From NCBI RefSeq assembly GCF_028858725.1, contig NC_084790.1, positions 29,367,031 through 29,431,030 of the forward strand: a stretch of 64,000 bases of DNA. Direction: 5' to 3'. Each line of letters begins with the position of its first letter. Within the stretch, counting starts at the first letter, position 1. The DNA is from Colius striatus (Eukaryota > Chordata > Aves > Coliiformes > Coliidae). The position numbers and the translations under genes are program-made. The notes below the pieces were generated by a model, which saw nothing but the letters and a program-made list of their open reading frames with translations, did no database searches and had not been told where the DNA came from. This document shows positions 1 through 11,800 of this stretch, in pieces.

Positions 1-439
1 CATTAAAGTACCACATTTACAAATAGTTGATCCTCTACACATACATACACGCTCATATACACACACAATGTACATAGTTGTGGCAAACTTGATGCAGTTG
101 AATCACTTAATTTTATGCACAGTTTGATAAGCCAGCATTTCTTTTTAAATCTAGGCACAATTTCTGAGTCTATTCACAACTGGAGGTGTTCAGCATTTAT
201 TTTGCCAGAAATCAGTGCACAGAGACTGCAGCCAGGACTTTTATGGAGAATCTTCATTGAAAGTTAACTGTTCTGACTACACAACTCTCAGATACGTTTT
301 GGACATCTTTAGTAGCTTCATAGTTCTGTGGAGCAGCAGAATCTACATGATTGGTTTTTAATAGTAAATAAATAGTACTGGTCATGTCACTTGCAGAAGT
401 TTATTGACAGAAGATTTGTATGAGATGAGAATATATCTC
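1..439. other. AT-rich intergenic DNA, nothing recognised
   Basis: No exon, repeat family or RNA gene is visible. There is a short CA-rich stretch near 43-67. The only open frames are short and read into the LTR that follows. Confidence 0.6.
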
Positions 440-1486
440 TGTCATGGTTTTGTGTGGAGGCATTTCTGGTAAAGGGGAAGGGGTTGTAAAGATGGCTTCT
501 GTAAGAAGTTGCTTGAAACTCTCCCCAGCTCTGAGTCAGACCCACTTCTGGGGCTGAGCCAATTAGATGCCTCCACAATCACTTTTTAAGAAGAAGCTGG
601 AAGAGGAGGCTTCTTCCTGTTTCTTCCTACTTCTTTTCTGGCTGATGGTGGTGCAAGGAGTGGGAAGAGGGAGAGAAACAACCATGCAGACCTCAAGGTC
701 AGTGAGGGAACAGAGGAGGAGGTGTGCTGGAGCAGAGATTCCCCTGCATCCTGCAGAAAGGACAGGTGAAGCTGAGATTTGTTGGTAGTTCATGGAGGAC
801 TCCATGCCAGAGATAATGGTTGTGTCCAGAGAATGCCATGTCCCATGTGGGAGGGTGGTGTTACAGCAGAAGGTGCCCAGAATGCTGCTGGCTGCAGAAG
901 AGTCACACGCTGAAGGAGTTTGTGAGCAGAAATCGTAGCTATTGGGAAGGACTCATTGTTGGGAAGGTTCATTAAGGACTATGTCACGTGGGATGGATTC
1001 TGTATTGGAGCAGGAAAAGGTGCAAAAAAGTCGTCCTCCACTGACAAGAGAGAGAAGCAGCAGAGACTGTGAGAGACTGACCACATCTCCCATTCCCTAC
1101 CCCCCACTGAGCTGTTGAGGGGGGAGGAGGCAGAGATATCAGAAGCAATGAGCTGAGCCCAGGAAGAAAGGAGGGATGAGGAAGGGAGACCTTAAAGTGT
1201 TGCTTATATTTTTCTCATCATCCTATTCCGTTTTTGCTTTTGATTCTGTTCTGTTACTTGTAGGTAGTAGAATAAACTCTCCTTACTTTCCTATCTAAGT
1301 TGACTAGTAGAATCTGTTTTGCTCAAAACCATAATTGGCAGTGAGCCCTCCCTGCCCTTGTCTCAATCCACAACATCCTTGCTTATCTTTTTTGCTTCCA
1401 CCATCCTAAGGAGGATGACATTGGATGGGGTCAGTGGGCAAAAGACTGTCATGGTACTTCATTGCCCACTGAGCAAAAACACGACA
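440..1486 (+). mobile_element. Solo LTR of an avian ERV (copy 1)
   Basis: This is a complete-looking LTR. It begins TGTCATGGTTTTG at 440. The inverted complement of that end, CAAAACCATGACA, closes the sister copy at 4738, and the right end here is a slightly changed version ending in CGACA at 1486. It is alignable by eye over its length with 3708-4738. A polyadenylation signal AATAAA lies at 1271-1276, followed by a T-rich stretch, as expected for an LTR. The flanks show a possible 5-bp target duplication with one mismatch (ATCTC at 435-439, GTCTC at 1487-1491). No primer binding site follows the right end, so this is a solo LTR and not the 5' end of a provirus. The wording of its 3' third (AATAAA, then a GTTGA..AGTCTG-type segment, then CCCTGCCCTT) is shared with the LTR near 47.0-48.2 kb, which indicates related families. 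Assignment to the ERVL-like class is inference. Confidence 0.8.
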
Positions 1487-3707
1487 GTCTCTTTTTCTTC
1501 CTCAAAGCTTCTAAAATTATTGTTTCTACCTGAGCCGTCAAATCTTTGCTGCGTTGATACTTTCAATCTCTAAGCACAGCAGGATAAATATAGCTTAAGA
1601 ATATTGGCATTTTCTCCATTCATGGTTTGTTTCTCCTAAAACTGGCAAAAAGTCCTCTAGTTCAGCAATTTTCCTATAGTCAGTGTTCCTAGAGGGTCCT
1701 CTAGTCTGCCTTACCACAAACCAGGAAATGTAGCCTTAAACAAATAGTAGATTGACACTGGATTCATGTCTTCTTTGATCTACATAAAGCAGTATGGCAA
1801 AGAACATAGTGTCAATAGCAAACACACTATCAGTCAAGTGAAAATATTGTAGAATCTAGCAATGTCAGTGTTTATTTGCATAATGCATTACACAGCACAT
1901 ACACAGCTCATTGAAACCATCCTGTTTGCTCACTTGTAAGCAGAGCAGCAGCTGCTTGCATACTAAGCTCCCTCCTTGATACTCCCTTACTGCAGCTAAG
2001 TACATGTAGAGAACTGATTTGATGTGCTCAAAAAGGCATAGGTAGAGGTGACCTGTTGGTTAATTCATATCATTTCCAGGTATATTTATTTGATTAAATG
2101 TGTATAAACGATGACATTTGTGCACTTGGTCTATTGAGTCATAACAGTGTTTTAACATGCATCTCATTTTGTGTTGATTATTACCGTAATGCAATAGATT
2201 GTTTTCTGAAACGTGAAGTACAGAAATGTAGAAAACGTGTAATTTATTGCTTTTATACCTTCCTGCTTTACCACCATATTTTCTTCATTTTCCTCAAATA
2301 CTGTTGATAATTCTTTTTGTGCTCTTGAAGTTTGTCCTTCATATGTGCCTTTGGTACACCATTCACTGCTACTGATGTGGGATGGTCTTATTACCACATG
2401 CAGAGCCATGCTGGAGCCAGGCAGTGGCTGTAAGGGCACCATTCGCAGCTCCTTGAATGCCCATCACCTAGGGGCTCATAATTTGGGATACATGTTTAGA
2501 AATAAAGAAACACAAGAGACAAGCTCAGTGGCAACATTTTCCTTCCTGAAGTGTTGGCACCAGATTCCATGCCTGTGGTATGAACGAACCAGGGGCATAT
2601 ATCTTTGTGGAGAACGAAATGGGCCTTTCACTGTCACCTTTTTCAACCTGTGGGTGCATGGGTGGCATAGTCCTTGCCAGGCTGTCCTCCAAAGCATGCA
2701 AACTCACCAAAGGAGTATTTCACCTCATTCTGTGGGGAGATTAGCATCCCAAAATCCTGCCGTTTATCAAAGCTCCAGAGCAGTCCAGTGTGTCCTAAGG
2801 CATACTAGCATCCTATAACAGTAGGCAGCTCCTTCTACCAACTTTGGTGGAGGATTGGAGGAACTAGAGATGCTACTAAAGTAGAAATATGCATGCACCA
2901 GGCAATCTCAGTTCAAAAAGAGACATTTGTTAAGTCACACAACCAAGTACACAAACTGTGTTAAGATTATAAGGGAAGTTTCTGTACAAAGCTAATGCAA
3001 TGCTGCAATGAATATAAGGTAAGATGCAGTCTAAACATATGGTCACATACTGCCCCCCGCCACTTCCCTTTTTTTCCCCTAGGGATCCTTGATTTACTTA
3101 CTGCACAGGATGGATGATACTTACTTCCAAAGAAACTGTTCAATATTTTATTTTTGCCCTCATTGTTCTTTTGTAGTTGTAACATTATTCAAGTACTGAA
3201 GACAGAATTTCTAATTTCCCTTTGGGGTTCTTTAGGGCAATCAGTGCTAAATACCTAAAATTCTGACAGTGCATTGATTTATTTTCATGAGGCTGTTATA
3301 CAGTGAGAGCCTGGTTAACTCTGTTTAGCAGAAAATCCCATACCTGAACTTCACAGGTGTTTAATTAACCCAAACTAGTGCTGTTGTCACACATTTCACC
3401 CTTCTCAGCCCAAGGGCACCCATTCCTGGCTTCTGACTACCATCTCCTTCTGTTCCAAGTGTCCATCCAGGAGACCTCCCCTAATAACATGCAGCTGGCT
3501 GTAAATAATCTGAGACTAGGAGATCTAAAGGCTTTTCCAACAAATTACTTTAACCTACTGAAAATCTCCTTTTTTCTGGCAGAAAACCTACACATCTAGG
3601 ATGTAGTACTAGAACCATTGCTCTCAAGGAAGCTTCTTGTGGGTATGAGAAAGCAGCTTCTTCAGACCTGGAACATTAAGTAAACTTAGTTTTCAGCTAG
3701 AAGCATC
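1487..3707. other. Spacer between the two related LTRs; no recognised gene
   Basis: These 2.2 kb separate two same-orientation LTR copies but show no retroviral primer site, polypurine tract or gag/pol/env similarity. The longest open frame, 2345-2818 (+, 157 codons), has no domain I recognise and overlaps open frames on the other strand, so I do not call it a gene. The rest is AT-rich and unremarkable. Confidence 0.5.
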
Positions 3708-4738
3708 TTGTGTGGAGCCATGTCTGGTAAATGGTAAGGGACTGTAAAGATGGCTCCTGTAAGAAGTTGCTTGAGACTCTCCCCAGCTCTGAGTCAGACT
3801 CACTGCTGGGGCTGAGCCAATTGGTCGCCTCCCACAATAACTTTTTAAGAAGAAGAAGCCAGAAGAGGAGGGTTCTTTCTGTTCCTTCTTGCTGTTGTTT
3901 TGGGGTTTTTTTTTTCCTGACTGGTGGTGGAAGGAGTTGGAGGAGAGAGAAGGGACCGTGCAGACCCCAAGGTCAATGAGGGAAGAGAGGAGGAAGTGTG
4001 CTGGAGCAGAGACTCCCTTACATCTTATGGAGAGGACTGGTGAAGCAGGGTTGTTTGCAGTTCATGGAGGACTCCACACCTGAGGTAGTAATCATCCCCA
4101 GAGGAGGCCATATCCTGTGTGGGAGGGCGGCATTGTAGCAGAAGGTGCCCAGAATGCTGCTGGCTGCAGAAGTCTCACAGTGGAGGAGTTTTTGAGCAGA
4201 AGCTACAGCCTTAAAGGACTGTGTCCTATGGGAGGGACTCCATATCTGAGCAGGGGAATAATGTCGTCCTCCTCTGAGAAGAGAGAAGCAGCAGAGCCCA
4301 TCTGTGAGAGACTGACCACATCCCCCATTCCCTGCGCCCCTGAGCTGTTGAGGGGGGGTGATGTAGAGATATTGGGAACAGTGAGCTGGGCCCAGGGAGA
4401 AAGGAAAGATGGAGGAGAGAGATCTTAAAGTAGCGGTTGTAATTTTCTCATCATACTGCCCTGATTTTACTTTTTGTTCTGTTCTGATTCTTGTAGGTAG
4501 TAGAATAAACTTTCCTTACTTTCCTCTCTAAGTTGACTAGTAGAGTCTGTTTTGCTTGGAACCATAATTGGCAGTGGGCCCTCCCTGCCCTTGTCTAGAT
4601 CCACAAGGTCTTTGGTTATCTTTTTTATCTCCCATCTTGCTGGGGCCTTCATCATACTAAAGAGGATGAGATTGGATGAGGGGCAGCGAGGGAGAGACTA
4701 TTGTGGTACTTCATTGCTTGCTGGGCAAAACCATGACA
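3708..4738 (+). mobile_element. Solo LTR of the same ERV family (copy 2), 5' end missing
   Basis: Copy 2 aligns with the LTR at 440-1486 from TTGTGTGGAG onward. The first ten bases expected from copy 1 are replaced by unrelated sequence. The right end CAAAACCATGACA (4726-4738) is the exact inverted complement of the left end of copy 1, which fixes the family's terminal inverted repeat. The AATAAA signal is at 4504-4509. Several small indels separate the copies, so they are not recent duplicates. There is no polypurine tract before the left end and no convincing target duplication. Confidence 0.78.
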
Positions 4739-7700
4739 ATGTGGTAAGAACTGATTCATTTGTGAGAAACAACAGCTCATTGTTTCTTACCATTAAGTCA
4801 CAACTAGATCCTCTTTAGTGTTTAGTGATTAGAGGTCAGCTTTCAGTTGTCTTTAGGGCATTAAAGATGTCTTGTGCTATTACTGCCTTAAGGTCTGTTT
4901 GGGAAGCACAGAGAGCTGGAATATTCTCACAGAAAAACATTTCTCTCAGACTTTTTCTGCCTATGTCTCACAGGGCCACACCACAGATCCAGTTAAAACT
5001 GTTCTCCAGGTCCTGTTAACATATCTCAATGTAATTAAAGGCTCAATCTGATGAGCTTGTAAATGACTGTTTCTTTTCCTAAAAGGATATGTTTGTAAAC
5101 ATTTGTTGAATTCCCCTGTAAGGATCAAAATATAGTTCTTTAGAACCCTCTATGATTTAAATGTGGGAAATTCTCAGTAAATAGCTATGGCCAAGATAGT
5201 AATTGGAACTTGTAACTATACTGCACAGTTAAGGAGTGTTCATATATCCTGTGACTTTTGAGTTGAGGGGGGCTGTGCCTCTATTTTGATGAGTTTATTT
5301 TGAACTCTTTAATGTTCTTTCTGTCCCTCTTGGCTTGCTGCTACTCACAAACATAAGTATGCTTTTGCTTCCATCATCTGGATCATAATGGAAATATTGA
5401 CTAATACATCGCCCAGGACAGTCTCCATCAGAATCCCACTCAATAGAACCTTTCATTTAGACAATGAAACACTGATAATTCTAGTGAGCTTCTAACCAGC
5501 CACAACATTCCATCTTTCAAACAAAGAACTGTAAAGCATTTGACCATATGATTACTACAGTTATTGCTTACTTTGCAGCATTCTACTTCATGCAACACAC
5601 AGTACAAAATCATCTGTATCAGTCTAGTGGCTGGAAAAATATTGGAGATAGGTATCAGAGAAGTTACATTTGACTGATGCACAGAGACAACACTAGCCAG
5701 AAGTGCTTCTAGTGTGTTATCTTGAGCTAGGCTGTTTCCCAGGTTAAAATTTAATATTGTGGAGTAGGAGCCTTCTCTTAGAAATTGGTGACTACCGTGC
5801 TAGTCTGGTCTGGGAAAGTGAGTAGCCTTGATCTGCAGCAAAAGCTCTGTACAGTATGTGGCTTTTCTTGTGATGCTGCTCACTGCCTGGTGCATAGTGT
5901 TTTCATCTATGTTAAACTCATACTTCCCTAAAATGATAGCTTCCAAAATACTTTGAGTAGCTTATACTGGTGATTATTTTTACATGGTCATTCCTAAATG
6001 TAATTTTCAAGATAATAGCATCAGATTTAGAGCCACAGGACCTGTGTGTTCAGGTCCAGCGTGGAAGAAGGAATGCATGTCTATCGACTCCTTTCTGCTA
6101 CATATTCTCTTTTCCAAATTCACAACACCAGCTTTCCCCTAACTATCTTCCACACATGCATAAACAGGTGCTAATTCCATCTCCTTGCTTTCTCACCCTG
6201 GCATAAGTTCTGAGCTCTTTATCTCATCTTGCCTTGACAGCCCACATCTGACATGACATAAGTTCTGGAGACCTATGAGCAGGGAAGCTGGCTGATCTTT
6301 GGCTCAGCTGAGTACTCTCACACAGAAAAGTAGGCAGAAATTGGTGCAAGGAGCTCCTCAATGCCTGCTTATCTGTGACTTATGATTAAATCAGCATGGA
6401 TATCTAACCTGATGATTAAATCTGTAACTTGATGATTGTTGAACGCCTGTAACTGCTGATGTCCAGGATTGTGATCCAGGAAAAACTCTGCTCAAGTGAA
6501 TTGGAGCTGCTGCTATTAGCTACCAAGACCGTGACTTGAGTACATCTGCTGTCCTGCAGTTATATAGAGTGTGCAACAGAAGAATTCTACCAGTCCAGTA
6601 GGTACAAGGCTGGACAGGTGCTTAAGGAACTTTATACTGTTCCTATTTTTTTCACTGGTTCAGTCCTCTAAAATCAGATGGAACTTCTTTCAGCACCTGT
6701 ATTGACCCTCTGACCTGATTACTCTTGCCTGTTTTGTCTGAAATATCTTTGTGATAAAGACAGATCCTTCAATATGCTAGTATGATGCTTTGCAAAATAG
6801 AACTCATATCTTGTTGGATCTTCAGGAGCTAAAAGCAGTCTCTAGAACAAATCAAATAATACGCTAAAATAGGGGCATGAAAGACTGTATTCAAAGATAG
6901 GGTTTTTTTTTTTTTTCCAAAACAGAGACAAAATATATTGATTGAGTTTTCTTTCTGGAAAACTATGTTATAATAAACATTAGCAATTAACAATATAACA
7001 TCTTTAATAGGAATTGTTTAAATGGAAAATATCTTCACTTTTATTTGAGAAATGTTAAGAAATAGGTTCTTAAGTATGGTGTTTTTCCATGACATGCTTT
7101 CCAACTCTTTTCCATCCATGTAGAGAAAGTTGAGTTGCCTTGAAATCCTTAGATTTAGAGGCCTTAACCTGTAGTGGCTATTCAATTATTCTTCCATATA
7201 TTTTTGTGTTTGTTTGATAACAGATTAACCATATGTAAAGAGGCACAATTCAATCCTTTTATTGGTAATAATTATATTGAATCTGTATCAATAAGCCTGT
7301 TTCCATAGAGATTTGCTGCTATAGAAGAAGACAATGGTACTTAGCTCTTGGGAGTTTGTTTAATTGTATCACAAGGTACTGAGCAGTTGTCTAGGTAAAG
7401 TAAGGAGATTACATGGTTATCCAAGTTGAGTTAAATCTGGCAAAGGAAGCTAAAATAGAGGTTTCTCCGCTGCTTGTTTTTATAATTAAAAAGAGGTAAA
7501 ACAAAAGGGGAGGGAGGGAAGAGAATGCACGTACAGCTATAAAGTTGATAAGCTTTGAGAATTTGCAGGGTCAGTGGTTTCAGAGCAGCCACCATGTAGT
7601 GTGGCTACCTGAAACTGATGCTGGAAACGTTGCAAACAAAACAATATCAACCAAGTGGATATTCTTTCTGGCTTTGTTAGAATTAGGAAAAAGACTAAGG

Positions 7701-7869
7701 TCTGAGATGCCTTTTATTCATAGGTAATTACTAGAAAAACATAAGGATATGAAGTAGATATGGCCCCCAAAATGGGTATTTTATCTGATTTTTCACGATA
7801 TGTGATTTATTTTAATGAATATCCAAAAGGAATTTTAAAAAAAAATCTGTTTTCCCACTAGGTGACAGG
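4739..7869. other. Intergenic DNA, no gene recognised
   Basis: AT-rich sequence with short spurious open frames only. A T-run lies at about 6902-6916. A compact inverted-repeat cluster (TGGTAAGAA at 4742 / TTCTTACCA at 4784, with AGAAACAA at 4765 / TTGTTTCT at 4780 inside) follows the LTR directly. Nothing else is recognised. Confidence 0.5.
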
Positions 7870-8565
7870 ATATTTTTTATTCCAGAATCCTGAAAGTGTT
7901 GGGAAATGAAACCACATATGTGGCAGCGAGAATTTACAATGCATCTTTCATCTCAGAGAAAGGTACCATCAAACTGGAAACCAGAATGTAGTTCAGTACA
8001 GTATTATCACAAGTTTAAAAGGAATAGCTATAAGGGAAATGGGTTGAGAAACCACATGAGCAGGAGTTTGGCCTCTGCAATAGTTAGAGCTCAAATTAGT
8101 CTTTTCTTGAAAACCTGTGGGTAAGTTCAAAATGGAGTAAACATGCAACAGGGTTAGAAAGGCAGGCTGTTGCATCAAGCGTTTTTCACAAATGAAAATA
8201 GTTAGTATTCTAGACAAGGAAAATGCTTCAGATCTCTTCTGTTTGGAATTCAATGGAGGGATTTGACACAGTGCCATATAGGAAGTTATTAGTTCAAGTG
8301 GAAAAGGTGAGAATTACTGCAAGAATAATAAAGGGATGAAGGTTTGGCTATAGGGTGGGTAACAAAACCAGAAAGCATCCTGCAGGGATGTGATTAGTGC
8401 ACTCAAAAGTTTTACAAGAGAGTCTGGAGTGAATATTTTTGCTGATGATCTGGGCAGAATATACTGTTGTGTGCTTCTGAAACAAAATTAGGAGACACTT
8501 ACAGTACAGAAGGAGAGTCAAACATATCTTGGAAAACAAAATAAATTACAAGTGTCTTGTTGTAT
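7870..8565 (+). mobile_element. Ancient CR1-clade LINE relic (reverse transcriptase region)
   Basis: The stretch reads, with many indels and stops, like the central part of a CR1/L3-type ORF2. In order it shows a segment resembling the conserved 'SEKVPSDWK..NV' region (about 7950-7990), a segment resembling 'DLFxLxFxxxFDTVPxxKLL' near 8225-8300, and an 'ADD' catalytic-site remnant near 8438-8450 (gctgatgatctg). The order and spacing match the reverse transcriptase of this LINE clade. It is much more decayed than the other CR1 copies in the window, and no protein can be made. Borders are approximate. Confidence 0.65.
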
Positions 8566-8818
8566 AACTGTCCACCGAATTCCAAACTCTCTTAACATTA
8601 TTGCTGAACCTGCCAGGAACTTGCATAGATATAATTACTTGGGGGAGTGGGGGAGAAGTTACAGAGTTATCAGAAATATTCAGAAGCTGTATTTCATAAC
8701 ACTGTTGATAGATTAAAAAAAAAAAATCAACACAATGTATGTGTTGCTTTTAAAAAACAAAGATCTTTGTTTTCTACAGATTTTAGTGCAAGCTCAGGAT
8801 TAGTCCTAGAGAGACAGA

Positions 8819-8895
8819 AATCATAAAATGGTAGTATTGGAAGGGACCTTTGAGATCATGTAGTCCAGCCTCCTCTAGTCAACTCCCAATGAACA
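8819..8895 (-). mobile_element. CR1 3'-end fragment
   Basis: The + strand reads aatcataaaatggta.. followed by ttggaagggacct and a 'gatcatgtagtcca' block. This is the reverse complement of the avian CR1 3' end. The element is 5'-truncated after about 75 bp, typical of CR1. Confidence 0.75.
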
Positions 8896-11800
8896 TGACA
8901 GAAACATGAACCAAATTAAACTTATTTACATCTACTCCTGAAGATGTACACCTCAGGCTAAAATGATGGAATGATCAACAATATGACTAACTCTTATTAG
9001 GTATTTGAAGTCAGGTGAAGGTAGTAGCATTATTGTTTCCTACCCTCCCTGTCACTGCAAATGCACTGATTTAAGGTTTGAATACACTCTTAATTACTTC
9101 TATATATGAAGGAGCAGAGCAGAGGCCCTTTCTGGTTCTAAAAAAAGTATAAAGAAAAGAAGCTATCATTAGATGATCGTGTCTTGTATATCCTTTCCAA
9201 ATATTATCTTCTGTAATTTGGCTACAAGTTATGTGAACATATGCATACATGTATTTCCAGGGTGAATATTTTCAGAAGAGATCAGGGACACCTGATGTAG
9301 TCATGCCTAAAAGCACTAGCTTGCTTACAGGAATCATCTCGCACCCCACTGTAGACATCAGATATTTTTCAGTATTTTTGCCAATTTGTTATACCACAAT
9401 CTATTTGCAAAGTTGGATCAGAGAAAAGCTGTGAAACCTTCAGCTGATAGTTTTGAGATATATATTTGACCATATTACAGCTTAGACTACAAGAATACTG
9501 TAGCAAAGATGAAACAAAATTTTTTTAAAAAACAACACTTACTATCATTGCCCCAGCATACAATGTTACGTGGAATTCATTATCATAGATGTTCATAATT
9601 CTCCTGCTGAGGATTTCTTGTGAATTATTTTGGTTTAAAAAGAAAATTATTGAAGCTACCTAATAAAAAAAGATACCTAGTTAAAAAATACCTTAAAAAA
9701 AAGATACCTAATAAAAAAGATGTAAAGAAACACACATTGGTATACGAAATTTAATAATGCTCCAGTAAAACAATTTACTTGAAAATTTTTTTGTTTCACA
9801 TGAAGTACCTCATTTCCCACTACCTTTCACCAAGTCCAAGTCCATTTCTTAGGTAACCTCTTTCAGACTACTCAAAACTGGACATGCCTTTGGCTTGCAG
9901 GTAGTCACAGCAGCTGGCTCACTCTGAAGCTAGGTATCTGGTAAGCTCAGATTCCCTGGGACATTCCAAGTTGCCTCCAGCAGTTTAACAGGTAAGTTTG
10001 TAGTAGGTGGCTCCAGGTCAAAGGCTTCAAATGAACGCGGGTAGTGCAACAGCAAAAGCAGCAGGAAGCCATTAGGAACATCAATCAGAATCATGGTGCT
10101 CAAGCTCTTATCTGTAAGATTGAAACTCTAAGGACAGAAATCCTATGGGATTTTGTAGAGTGCCTGATAGCAGGGCAGGCTGTACAGGGAGTGGATATCT
10201 GCAAGCAGTGTTGAGAATCCTGAAAGCCAGATGTTGAAGTTGATACTATTTCTGGGTTGTTTTTTTTTTTTTTTGCTGCTAGTAAGCAAAGTCCAGGGTT
10301 CTTTTAGTTCACTGGAAGTTAAAGGAAAATACATTTATTTTTTAATGGAAATACATAAGCAGTAATCACCACACAATCTGGAAGTCTTATTGCCATATCT
10401 GCTACCTTTGATTCAGCCTGCAACTGCTATTGTTATTAGGTTCAAAGAGCTGGATTTGAATGTAACTTGGCTCTCTAAGAAGTACTGTGCCACAGTGTGT
10501 GACTCTACACACCACAGTAAAGAAAGATTAAGAGAAACTATGGATGTCACATGCAACTATACTGTTACTCAGTGTAAAAGTGCAGAACTGTATGTGAACA
10601 AAAACTACAGGATCGGGTCAAGTTTTTAAACCATTTTTATAGTTGCCAGTAGGCCATACTATCAGAATATGTGAGAAACACCTCCAAGTAAAACAGTCTC
10701 TTCACTAGAGAGAAAGTAACTGCTCTAGGATGTTATCTTATTTTTGAAAAGCAAACAGCATTGTCATACCTTAAGCAGTAATGAAATTATGTCATTACAA
10801 GGCAGTCAGAAACACAAATAATGTGAGGAAAGTAGTGACCACTTAGCTTGCATTCATAGTATCACACGGTCTGCACTTAAGTTACTGCTAAGACATAAAG
10901 ATGTACCTCAACTTATGAGCATACTTGAAAGATCATCTGTGAGAAAATGCTGGATAAAAAGCCAAACATGAAGAGAGATTATATTCTCCCCCTTCTCACT
11001 TTGTTCTCTGCCACAACAAACATCCTGTATTTGATCTGCAATTTGTAAAGCTCCTTGGTTGTGAATACTTTCTGTGAGTGTCACAGCTGCACTCAAGACA
11101 CAAATTAACAACCTCAAGGTCAGGCAGCTGTGGGGACAACCAGAATTACCTACCTGCAGAGTAGCCCTCTTAAAAACCTTTGTTCTGCAGATAATGTGTG
11201 TAAGCGAGTAATTTTAATTTATTTTCCAGACTAGCATTTCTAATGTGACTTGCTATGTTAGACTGCATTCTAAAACTGCCTCGATTAGTAAAGGATTTTT
11301 CAGTCACTATGACCACGCTTTGAACCAAGTCCCCAGGCTGAACAGCTGCAGGACTTAATCTAGCTTCTTAGTAATGAATTCACTCATCTCATTCATATGC
11401 AAGTCATGCATAAGTACCACAACTTTAAAGTAAGACCAAAATCAATCTTTTTAAATGGAGTGAGTGTACAGTAGACTTAAACTGAAGAAGCTTGCACAGA
11501 ATTAACAAAGGATTTGCTGTGTTAGTGAATAAGCTGCACACATTACAGTTAGAAATATTCCTTTCAGTGTTGCCATCTAATTCTCTTTCTCGTCTACAAA
11601 ATTATATCAGTCACTACTGTCCCTTGGGATGAGCAGCTGAGTTCCAAGAGTAGCCCTTAAGCTGGGGCTCTTTGAGGGGCCTGTAGTACAGTATAGGTGT
11701 AAGGACATCTTGCTTCTTGCTTGCCCACTGTACTTTAACCTGGATATTAAAGTGGCAAATGACTCCTCTATTGGGAGTCTCCCAGGTGGCTGTCAGTGTA

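Noticed and set aside
440..4738. A complete provirus bounded by the two related LTRs
   Set aside because: There is no primer binding site after 1486, no polypurine tract before 3708 and no gag, pol or env similarity between them. The left end of copy 2 is also incomplete.
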